Assembly (NCBI RefSeq): GCF_004745575.1
Contig: NZ_RPEM01000003.1
Coordinates: 1-64,000 of the forward strand
DNA: 64,000 nt
Reading direction: 5' to 3'
Source of the DNA: Pseudotabrizicola sediminis
Lineage (GTDB): Bacteria > Pseudomonadota > Alphaproteobacteria > Rhodobacterales > Rhodobacteraceae
The notes below the pieces were generated by a model, which worked only from the letters and a program-made list of their open reading frames with translations, did no database searches and was not told the origin of the DNA. The translations under genes were made by a program, and so were the position numbers. Below are positions 16,929 through 25,900 of this stretch, piece after piece (position 1 is the first letter of the stretch; each line of letters begins with the position of its first letter).

Positions 16929-18152
16929 TTACGTGGCATTGGTCGCGCTGAAATCCATCCGGTCCCAGCCGCCGTCATCGACGATGGTAAAGCCGAACGT
17001 CTCGGCTGGGTCCATCCACCATGGCCGGGCCAGACCGTCAAACATCACCGCCATCGCGGTGCCAAGCCGCCCCGGAAGGGTGGAATGCGCGCCCCAGACC
17101 GTGTCGCCGGCAAACACGGCCGGCAAGGCCGGGTAAAGGTAGGCAAGGGCCGCAAGATCCGCCACCATTGGCGTGATCGGCTGAAAAGGGGTCGCCTCGA
17201 CAAAGCCGTTCGCAGCAACATCAAAATACGACATGATCGTCATCTGCGTGCTGTCGTTGCGATAGTGATTGTCGACCCCATAGCTGGCGCTGCCGTTGTA
17301 AAAGCCGCCATGGCCCAGACCCAGCGCATGGCCGATTTCATGCAGATAGGTCTGATAGCCATAGCTGCCAAAGGTGGTCCCGTAGGCGTCAAGCCAGCCA
17401 GTGCTGACCGTCACCGTGGCGCTTCCGTAGGTTCCGTCAGGATAGATCGCGTTTGGTCCGGCAAAGGCGTAACGACCGTCGCCATAATCCGGATCATGAT
17501 CGTCGAACAGAATCGTCGCCCTCGCCGAGCCGGTCTCGACAAAGACCACTCCTGTGGTGGCAGACCATGTGTCCAGCGCCATCCGCGCGACATCCTGCCC
17601 CTGCGCGGTCAGGGCGGTCAGGTTGACGGTGACCGGCAGGCCAGTCCTGACCCCTTCAAGCGTCAGTGCCGATCTGGCAGCACCCCAGCCGGAATCTGTC
17701 AGTTGGCTGGCGATCTGTTCAATGGTGAACACATCCGTTGCCGTGCGCAGCGTGTACTGCCCTTGCGCCCCGCCGGACCCGCCGACATCCAGAAAATAAG
17801 TGCCGCTGACCGATGGTGTGAACCGCACCATCGACGTGGTGTTGTCAGCCCCCACATCATCGTTGAACGCGACCCAAGTACCGCTGCCATCACGCAGCGC
17901 AAGGTGCGGGTCGCTCAGCCCCGCGCCCCCGCCGGTGCCGTAGGCCGTAAAGACATAGGTTTGCCCGGCGCTCAGCTCGACCGCGACCCAATCCCTGTCG
18001 CCCGCGGTCAGACTGCCGGTGAATGTGTCGCCCACCGCAATTCGCGCCGGTGTTGCCGCCGATCCGGGAACATCCCCAAGTTCCACCGCAGCGCGGCGGA
18101 TGGCCATGCCGGCATCCCGCAGGACCGGCCCCAGAAAGCTGTCTTTCGCCAT
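16929..18152 (-). CDS. Serralysin-like zinc metalloprotease, catalytic half (C-terminus lost by stop codon)
   Basis: Protein of 407 residues related to M10B metallopeptidases. An N-terminal pre-peptidase C-terminal (PPC-type) beta domain lies at about residues 35-140 (TFTGSLTAGDRDWVAVEL). The catalytic domain follows with HEIGHALGLGH (271-281), the HExxHxxGxxH zinc motif, and the Met-turn MSYFD (307-311), 26 residues later. There is no cleaved signal peptide, as expected for a type I secreted protein. The reading frame ends SATNAT followed by TAA and continues in the same frame as RTX repeats at 16020-16919. A single CAA-to-TAA change would explain this. Without the RTX half the enzyme should lack its secretion signal and calcium roll. 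Neither a type I ATPase nor a membrane fusion protein is in the window. Confidence 0.85.
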   Translation of the reverse strand: MAKDSFLGPVLRDAGMAIRRAAVELGDVPGSAATPARIAVGDTFTGSLTAGDRDWVAVELSAGQTYVFTAYGTGGGAGLSDPHLALRDGSGTWVAFNDDVGADNTTSMVRFTPSVSGTYFLDVGGSGGAQGQYTLRTATDVFTIEQIASQLTDSGWGAARSALTLEGVRTGLPVTVNLTALTAQGQDVARMALDTWSATTGVVFVETGSARATILFDDHDPDYGDGRYAFAGPNAIYPDGTYGSATVTVSTGWLDAYGTTFGSYGYQTYLHEIGHALGLGHGGFYNGSASYGVDNHYRNDSTQMTIMSYFDVAANGFVEATPFQPITPMVADLAALAYLYPALPAVFAGDTVWGAHSTLPGRLGTAMAVMFDGLARPWWMDPAETFGFTIVDDGGWDRMDFSATNAT

Positions 18153-18428
18153 CAGATATCCGGCCCGTTGTCATGCCCCCTGCAAAAAGCCAAGTAGACT
18201 GCAAAGGTGGCCAATGTCCTAACGAGGCCAATCGGGCCGCGTCATTTCAGGCTGGCTTGCAGGACGGGGACGGTCATGCCCGCCGGACGTGTCAAAAACC
18301 CACCGGCAACTTCATCAAGCTTTCCAAAATTGCAGTGCAACCGCCCGGATTTGGCCGGATTTGCGCCATGCATGCTGCGCGCCGCAAGTGGACGCTGCCC
18401 GACGGGTGTTACGGGTCGGGGGTGGCGC

Positions 18429-20951
18429 ATGCTGCGCATGGTGGACCGCTTTTCAAGCGGGAACGCGTCGGTTGATCTTGGGATCACCGAACTTTCCGTC
18501 GTCGACGGACCAGAGGGGCTGCGACTGTTTGCCTATTCCGGGGCCAACGGTGGCCTGTCCACCTATGGCATCGGGACAGACGGCCACCTGACCCCTGTAA
18601 CGATCAAAACGATGACGACCGGGCACGGGCTTCTGGCGGAAACCGACATGACGGTCGCCCATCTCGGCACATCGACTGCCATTCTGCTTGGCCTTGCCAC
18701 AGGCGGCGAACTTGTCGGGTGGGTCGCCAACCTGTCGGGGGGCATCGGGCGCCCCTTGGCGCTGACCCTCCCCGACGGGTTCACCGGGCGCATGGTGATT
18801 GCAGACCAGCCGGACAGCGCCGCCCCGCTTTATGTTCTGGCACCCGACAGCGGTCGCATCGCGGTCTATGATCCCGGCACCGCCGTGATGACCGAACTGT
18901 CGGTCACCGGGGCCATTCCCACCGGCACCCACGGTCTGGTGCAGATCACCGGTCCCGGCCAGCCACTGCTGCTGGCGATCGATGCCGCGCGCAACAGCCT
19001 GACGGCCCTGCGTCATGACACGGCCACCAACAGCCTGACCCCCACCGCATCGCTTGCCGCCAGCGACGGGCTGGCCGTGGCGGCCCTGTCCGATCTGGAT
19101 GTCGTCACCCTGGCAGGCCAGACCTTCGTGATCGCGGCAGCCGCAGGCACCTCCAGCCTCACCGTCATCCGCGTGTCGGATCAGGGGCAGTTGACCATCA
19201 CCGATCACCTGCTCGATTCCCGCGACACCCGCTTTGCCGCAGTAAGCGCAGTGGACACGGTTACGGTCAACGGACAGGTCTTTGTCGCCACCGGCGGCGG
19301 GGATGATGGCGTCACGCTGTTCAGGTTGCTGCCGGACGGCACGCTGCAAACCCTCGCAACGCTGGAAAACAGCCTTGCGGGCGGGCTGGCGAATGTCACA
19401 GCGGTCAAGATCATCCACAGCGGCGAGCGGCTGTTCATCGTTGTCGGGGGCGAGACGGAAACCGGGCTGGCGGTGCTGGAATGGCCACTTGGGGCCATCG
19501 GTGCCGTGATCACCGGGGCGGGCATTGGGGCAACGCTGACCGGCACCGGCGGGGCAGACATCATTACCAGCGGCGCGCCAGATCAGGTCTTGTCAGGCGG
19601 CAGCGGTGATGATGTGCTGATCGCCGACACCTCCGGCACCCGCCTGACGGGGGGCGCAGGCCGCGATGCCTTCGTGCTGCGAGAAACAGCAACCCTGACC
19701 ACGATCACCGATTTCCAACGGGGTGCCGACACGCTTGACCTGACCGGATGGCCCATGCTGCGCGATACGGGGCAGCTGACCATCACACTGCGCAGCGATG
19801 GCATCACCCTGTCATTCAATTGCCGGACGGTCACGGTTCACGCCTCAGACAGCCACCCGCTGACCCTGGCCGAGGTGTTTCCTGCCGGGCTCGGACCGGC
19901 GCGCATTCCGGTGGCCACCCTGACCGCCAGTTCCGACGGCGGCTCGGCCCACGGGGAAGGCGACGGGGCCCTCAGCCCCGCTGACCCGGATGAACCGGGC
20001 GACACTGGGGGCGACGCCAGCATCCCTCCCCCCACACCCCTGCCCGCCACCCGTCTCATCGGCAGCAGCACCATTGACCCCGCCACCGGGCCGACCGAAA
20101 TCACCCGTCTGCCGGACTGGGCCACCGATCCCGGCTGGCAAAACCTGTCCACAACCCCCCTGACCCAAACCGGCACCTCTGGCGATGACACCTTGATCGG
20201 GGCCTCAGGCGCCGATTCGCTGAACGGCGGCGCGGGCAATGATCTGATCTATACCGGCTTCGGCAACGATACCGTCTTCGGTCTGGCAGGCGACGACTTC
20301 ATCTTCGCCGCCGGGGGCAACAACGAACTTTGGGGCGGGCTCGGCAATGACGTGATCCGCGCCCGCGACGGCGATGACCTGATCGGCGGTGGGGCCGGGC
20401 ATGACCTGCTGGATGGCGGCAACGGCCAGAACACCATCTGGGGCGGGTCGGGAAATGACACGATTTTCGGCGGCGACCACTCTGACACCATCGGCGGTGG
20501 CCCCGGCAATGACCTGATCTTTGGCTATGACGGCGATGACGATCTGTTCGGCGCCTCGAATCATGACACCATCCACGGCGGGGCCGGCAATGACACCATC
20601 TGGGGCGGTCCGGGCAATGATGTGATCTCCGGGGGGCCGGGCGATGACCTGATCGCCGCCGGGGCGGGCACCGATCATGTCTGGGGCAATGAGGGCGCAG
20701 ATACCTTCCTGTTCTACCGCTATTACAACGACACCTTTGTCCATGATTTCAGCCTGGCCGAAGGTGACCAGATCCAGCTGACGCAATGGATGTTTCGCGG
20801 CACTTTCCCTTCGGGCGACCACATCGCACAGCAGTATGGACGTGTGACCGCCGATGGCATTGTGCTGGATTTCGGCGTGTCCGACACGATCATCCACCTG
20901 CTTGGGGTGTATGATCTGCAGGCACTGGCAGACCATATCACGGTGATCTGA
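18429..20951 (+). CDS. Large RTX calcium-binding surface protein with propeller-like N-terminus
   Basis: Protein of about 840 residues. The N-terminal 370 residues are repeated beta sequence alternating short motifs such as LYVLAPDSGRIAVYDPG and TFVIAAAAGTSSLTVIRV, suggesting a beta-propeller. A short RTX group (about 375-430) is followed by a linker rich in Pro, Asp and Gly (about 510-560). A main block of about seventeen RTX nonapeptides (roughly 590-770) then leads to a C-terminal tail (AEGDQIQLTQWMF to the end) similar to the tail of the protease RTX half. No catalytic motif was found, so it may be an adhesin or matrix protein secreted by a type I system. ATG at 18429 is preferred because GGGGGTGG stands just upstream; the open frame extends to 18207 without family features. 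The 276-base region upstream is divergent with the protease gene and should hold both promoters. Confidence 0.75.
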   Translation: MLRMVDRFSSGNASVDLGITELSVVDGPEGLRLFAYSGANGGLSTYGIGTDGHLTPVTIKTMTTGHGLLAETDMTVAHLGTSTAILLGLATGGELVGWVANLSGGIGRPLALTLPDGFTGRMVIADQPDSAAPLYVLAPDSGRIAVYDPGTAVMTELSVTGAIPTGTHGLVQITGPGQPLLLAIDAARNSLTALRHDTATNSLTPTASLAASDGLAVAALSDLDVVTLAGQTFVIAAAAGTSSLTVIRVSDQGQLTITDHLLDSRDTRFAAVSAVDTVTVNGQVFVATGGGDDGVTLFRLLPDGTLQTLATLENSLAGGLANVTAVKIIHSGERLFIVVGGETETGLAVLEWPLGAIGAVITGAGIGATLTGTGGADIITSGAPDQVLSGGSGDDVLIADTSGTRLTGGAGRDAFVLRETATLTTITDFQRGADTLDLTGWPMLRDTGQLTITLRSDGITLSFNCRTVTVHASDSHPLTLAEVFPAGLGPARIPVATLTASSDGGSAHGEGDGALSPADPDEPGDTGGDASIPPPTPLPATRLIGSSTIDPATGPTEITRLPDWATDPGWQNLSTTPLTQTGTSGDDTLIGASGADSLNGGAGNDLIYTGFGNDTVFGLAGDDFIFAAGGNNELWGGLGNDVIRARDGDDLIGGGAGHDLLDGGNGQNTIWGGSGNDTIFGGDHSDTIGGGPGNDLIFGYDGDDDLFGASNHDTIHGGAGNDTIWGGPGNDVISGGPGDDLIAAGAGTDHVWGNEGADTFLFYRYYNDTFVHDFSLAEGDQIQLTQWMFRGTFPSGDHIAQQYGRVTADGIVLDFGVSDTIIHLLGVYDLQALADHITVI

Positions 20952-21124
20952 CCCCGCCGTCGCAACCGACCCTGCCCGGGCAGCGCTGCCCCCCATTTCG
21001 GCGTGCGCATGTTTTTGATGGAACTCCGGCGCGATTTTGTGTTGGCTGCACGCATGACACACCTGCCCGCGCCACGTCGCCCTTGCGGCTTCGCATTGCC
21101 CTCTCTTCGCGACGGCAACCGCCC

Positions 21125-22840
21125 GTGAGCCTGCAAGACCCCCCCCGGATCAGCGTCATCGTGCCGGCCTACAACGTGGGCCCCTATATCGGTGCCGCGA
21201 TTGCCTCGCTCCGCTGCCAGACCTTTCCCGGTTTCGAGGCGCTGGTGATCGACGACGGCTCTGCCGACGACACCCGCCAGCAGGCGCTGGCCGCCATCGG
21301 CGGCGACGGGCGGTTCCGGCTGATCCATCAGGAAAACCGGGGCCTGTCCGGCGCGCGCAACGCAGGGCTTGATCTTGCCCGCGCCCCGGTCATCGCCTTT
21401 CTGGACGGGGACGACCGCTTTGCCCCCACCTTCCTGCAGCGCCTGCACGACACCTTGCACAGCACCGGCGCTGACTGGGTGGCCTGCGGCCTGGCCTTCT
21501 GCACGCCCGATGGCGTCCGGCATCCGCATTCCGCCATCCACGGCCAACCAGAGCCACGCACCAGCGCGCAGGCTGTGCCCTTTGCGCTGGACGATTGGGC
21601 GCAGGTGATCTGCCATTTTCCCTCTGCATGGAACAAGCTTTACCGGCGTGCCTTCATCGGCGATCTGCGCTTCGACGAGGGCACCTGGTATGAGGATCAT
21701 ACCTTCTTTCACCGCCTCGCCGCAAAAAGCAGGGTGCTGCACCATCTCTCTGATCCGCTGTACCTCTACACGCTTGACCGCGACGGGCAGATCACCCGCG
21801 CCGACAGCGACCGCGTGTTTGACCAGATTCCGGTGCTGGAAACCTCTGCTGCCATTTTCCACGGCGCTGACAAATCCGGCGCAGACACCGGGCTGGCCCG
21901 CCTTGCCACCCGGCTGTTCTGCGAACGACTGGAGGTGATCCGCTCCCCCCAGCGCGCCGCGCGGTTCCGGCAGGCCGCAGCCGGGTTCCTTGCCCGCCAT
22001 CGGCTTGCCCCCGAATGGACATGGGACCGGCACCTCGATGCGCTGCAAGCCTGCAGCCTGTCAGGCCATCCCCCGGTGACGATCCGCCATGATGCGGCAG
22101 ATGGGGAGGACATCACCCCTGATCTTCTGCCCGATCCTACTACACCATTGGCCCCGTTCTTCCAGCTTTCCGCTACCGATCACCCCATCGGTCCGCACGG
22201 GCTGGTGATCGACCTGCCCGGGTTTGGGCAGGTCGACCCTACCGCCCTTGCCGACATCGCCGGGCAGCTGCTGCATAGCGATCTGGCGGCGGTTCTGATC
22301 ACGCAGCCTTCGACGCCGCAGCCCCATGCCAACCCGCTGTCGCAGCCCCGCATCCTGTCGCCCGACACGGCGCTTGACCTGACCCCGGACCGGCATGCCC
22401 TTCTGGTCAAAGCCGCCTTTGCCTGCCAGCCCGTCAGTCCCGTCCCGCAGCTGCGCCTTGCGGAACAGGCCCTGCGGCTGTGCGCGGCGCAGGCCCCGGT
22501 TGCCTGCGCGCAAATTGCGGTCGCCGCGCCCCGGCCCATCACACCGCCGCGCCTGCCCACAACCCTGCCCACAACCCTCAACGCGCTTGACCGCTGGTGC
22601 GCAGCCGTTGCCCCGCTTTTGCCACCGGGGGGTGCGCGGCGTCTGTTCCTGCGCCACGCCACCCTCTGGCTGGCGCAAAACCAGCCGCGCGGCACGCTGC
22701 ACCGCCTGCGCCTTGCCCTGACGCGGCTGCGCATCTGGCGGATCGGGAAAGCGCGTGGCTGGATCGGCGCGCCGGGCACCATCGACGCCGATACTCTGCC
22801 GGTGCTGCAGCAAATCTTCCGCTTGCCCCCCGCCGGGTGA
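21125..22840 (+). CDS. GT2 glycosyltransferase
   Basis: Protein of 571 residues. The N-terminal GT-A domain (about 8-260) shows ISVIVPAYNVGPYIGAAIAS, VIDDGSADDT, NRGLSGARNAGLD and FLDGDD, the classic GT2 donor-binding and metal-binding motifs. WYEDHTFFHR supplies the likely catalytic base region. The remaining 300 residues are mixed helical sequence without motifs I recognise. GTG at 21125 is chosen because the GT2 domain starts seven codons later; a TTG at 21083 in frame is the alternative, and neither has a clear ribosome binding site. It is followed by the 1357-residue glycosyltransferase on the same strand, 62 bases away, and is probably co-transcribed with it. Confidence 0.88.
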   Translation: MSLQDPPRISVIVPAYNVGPYIGAAIASLRCQTFPGFEALVIDDGSADDTRQQALAAIGGDGRFRLIHQENRGLSGARNAGLDLARAPVIAFLDGDDRFAPTFLQRLHDTLHSTGADWVACGLAFCTPDGVRHPHSAIHGQPEPRTSAQAVPFALDDWAQVICHFPSAWNKLYRRAFIGDLRFDEGTWYEDHTFFHRLAAKSRVLHHLSDPLYLYTLDRDGQITRADSDRVFDQIPVLETSAAIFHGADKSGADTGLARLATRLFCERLEVIRSPQRAARFRQAAAGFLARHRLAPEWTWDRHLDALQACSLSGHPPVTIRHDAADGEDITPDLLPDPTTPLAPFFQLSATDHPIGPHGLVIDLPGFGQVDPTALADIAGQLLHSDLAAVLITQPSTPQPHANPLSQPRILSPDTALDLTPDRHALLVKAAFACQPVSPVPQLRLAEQALRLCAAQAPVACAQIAVAAPRPITPPRLPTTLPTTLNALDRWCAAVAPLLPPGGARRLFLRHATLWLAQNQPRGTLHRLRLALTRLRIWRIGKARGWIGAPGTIDADTLPVLQQIFRLPPAG

Positions 22841-22902
22841 TTGCATCACCCTGACCGCCGCCGCATAACCGATCTGAACCCGGCACCGCAAAAGGGCCCC
22901 CG

Positions 22903-25900
22903 ATGATCCCGTTCCGCACAGCAAATGGTGCCACCTTCCGCTGCCAGATCGACCCGGACTGGACCTCCTATGCCAACCTGAACTTCTACACGGCAGAACA
23001 GGGGCAGATCCCCTTCCATCTGTCCTTGCGCCTTGCCGACAGCCTTGCCGTGATCAACCAAAAGGATGCCAGGGGCTGGCACCGCGAAGACCACATCGCC
23101 CTGACCTTTCCCCCACGCCGCTTTCCCGTAACACTGTCCTTTGACGCCCATGCCGTGACCGTAGATGTTGACGGGGTGCAGCTTGGCCGCTTTCCCCGCC
23201 TGCCCCGGTTTGACCGGACCGCGCGCTTTCTGCTCCGGCGCGGCTACCCCCGGCTGCGCCAGATCACCCTGTGCACCGCCGAAGGCGCTGTGCCCTGGGA
23301 AACCGTTGAGACCCGCGACCATACGTTTGACCGGCTGTGGAACGATGTGCGCCCCGGTGCCGGTCTGGTGCTGACCGACCGGATGGAACTGGCAGAACGG
23401 CTGCCACGCGGGCAGACCGATCCGCGCCATGCCGTGATCCTGCCCGGATCAGCCGCGCCGGTCGCCCTGCGCCCTGCCACGCAGGCCCCGTCATCGGTGC
23501 CCAACACCTTCGCCCTGCCCGAAGGCGTCGCCGCCGTGCTGGTGCCGGGCCGGATCTGGCTGACCACCGGCCCCGATGCCGCCGCCGAACTGCCTGTGAT
23601 CGACCTGCTGACCGGCCACGCCCGCCCGCCCCTGCGCATCGACCGCACCGCCCTTGCCCAGCGGCTGCTGCGCCAGACCCGCAGCGGCGGTATCGCCAAC
23701 GATGACATCGCCGCGTTGCAGGCGATCGAGCATGTCTGCCATTCCGGCATCTGGCCAACGCTGGACCCGCAGGTTCACTCCACCCTTGTTGCGGCGGCGG
23801 CCCGGCTTGGGCTGTCGGGCTTTCTGACCAAAGCCATCGGCACTACGCCCCCCGCAATGGTACCGCAAACGGCACCCTCTGCATCACCGCTTGCGGGCCT
23901 GACAGCCGATCTGTCGCGCCTGCTGGCCACCTCGCCCGACCGTGCTGCCCTTGCCGACTGGTTGGCTACCGCCCTGCCGCCGCATGCGGCGACTGAGGCC
24001 GAAGACCTCGCCCTGACCCTCTGTCCCAGCTTTTGCGAACATGACGCCTTTGACCTGCTGCACGCGGCCCTGTCCGCGCGCGGCCTGCCCCCGGTCCGGC
24101 CCAGCGATGATGTGGGCTATGTCTCGCTCCGCCTGCCGTTTCAGCTGCTGGATGGCGATTATGATCAGGTCATCAGCCGGCTGTACCTTCTGGCCAGCCG
24201 CGATGGCGGCTGGCTGGCGAGTGCGGCTGTGGGATGGATCGCACGCACCATAGCCTCCCCCGGCTCCCTGCCCATCCCTGAACGCCAGCGTCTGGCCATC
24301 ATCAATGCCTTCTGCACCCTGCTGACCGCACAGGCAAAAGACCCCTGGGGCCGCACGCCCTGCCACGGGTTGATGGACGGCCTGCTTGCCCTGCTGCGCC
24401 AATTGGCCCGCCTGCCACCCGATCTGCGCGGTACGCTGGAACAGACAGCGCTCACCGCCTATGGCCTGTCGCCCCGGTTCTGGTCGCGGCTTCCCTCCGC
24501 CGTAGATCATGCCACGCTGTCGGCCTTCGCCCCCGGCCTGCTCACCGCCGGGAGAGCTTTTGTCCGCCTGACCGATCCGGCTGACGCCGCAGCAGCCCTG
24601 TCGGCGCTGCATACCCTGAAGGCTGAGGGCGTCGCCGCCGCCGCGCTGTGCCTGCATCCTGCAGCTGGGCTGCGCCAGACCGCGCCATGGCACCCGGACC
24701 TGCTGCTGCGCGATCTGTTCCGGCCCGGTGCGACCGATGACCCGGATTTCGATGTCCGCTCTGCCATTGCCCGCAGCCAACCCACCATTGGCCGCGCCCC
24801 CCGCCCGGCCCCGTTCGAGGCTCTGGAACGCAAGCTCGGCCAGACCGCCTTTGACCTGATCACCCATTGGCACACCACAGCCCCGCCCCAGCGTCTGGCG
24901 CGGCTGGACGCCGTGCTCACCGATGCTCTTGCCTTGTCGGGCAGCGCCGCCGGGCATGTGGGGCTGGCGGTCAGCCTTGGCCTGATCCGCGCCCTGCGCG
25001 ATGATCAGGCGGCCGTCAGCCTTGGGCTGGCCGGGCTGCGCCAGATGGTGACCGCGGCGCAGGTCACGCCCGATGCGCTGGCCTCTGCCGCTGCGACACC
25101 GGCCCTGCAAGCGGTGCGGGCCGACCCGCATCTGGGCCCGCTTGTGCACGCAGCGCTCGGCCTTTCGGCTCCGCCGCCGGTGCAGAGCCCCCATGCCTCC
25201 CCGCCCACGGGTGCTGCGAGTGCCCTGTTCAACACCGTCGTCGTGGTCATGTCCTGCCACCCCAACTTTGCCACCCGCATTGCCGCACTGCGCCGGGGCT
25301 GGCTGGCCGACCTCACGCGGCTTGGCATTCCTTATATCGTCGTGGTCGGCGGTTCCACGGACCCGCAGCCAGCCGCAGACGTCATCTGCCTCAACGCCCC
25401 CGATGATTACGAAGGCCTGCCGCAGAAATCCCTCGCTGCCATCGCCCATGTCCACCAACACTTCCCCGGCCGCCGGATGCTGAAGGTCGATGACGACTGC
25501 TTTCTGGATGTCGATGAGTATTTCTTCAGCCTGTCCAGCCTGAAAGCCGATTACTACGGCCGCCCGCTGGCCCGCGCGCGCGGCCAGATGGACCGCAGCT
25601 GGCATATGGGCAAATCATCCTCGCTGCGCGGCCGGCACGATCTGGACAAATCGCCCGAGCCGTCAACCTATGCCGATGGCGGATCGGGCTATCTGCTCAG
25701 CCCCGCAGCCATCAACGCGCTGCTGACCCGTGCCGCCACCGCCGAAGGCCAGCGGCTGATCGACGCTTCGTTCATGGAAGACAAGCTGGTCGGCGATCTG
25801 CTGGCCCTGTCCGGCATCCGCGTCACCGGCGACGATTACCGCGTCCATGTGCTGCGCCGCGCGCGCGCCGGTGGCCTGCTGGTGCCGAAATGGGAGAACA

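Noticed and set aside
16919-16931. Frameshift as the cause of the split protease
   Set aside because: The frame is the same on both sides; only one TAA codon separates the halves.
16155-18197. Open frame of 680 codons on the plus strand across the protease gene
   Set aside because: Shadow of the protease and its RTX half.
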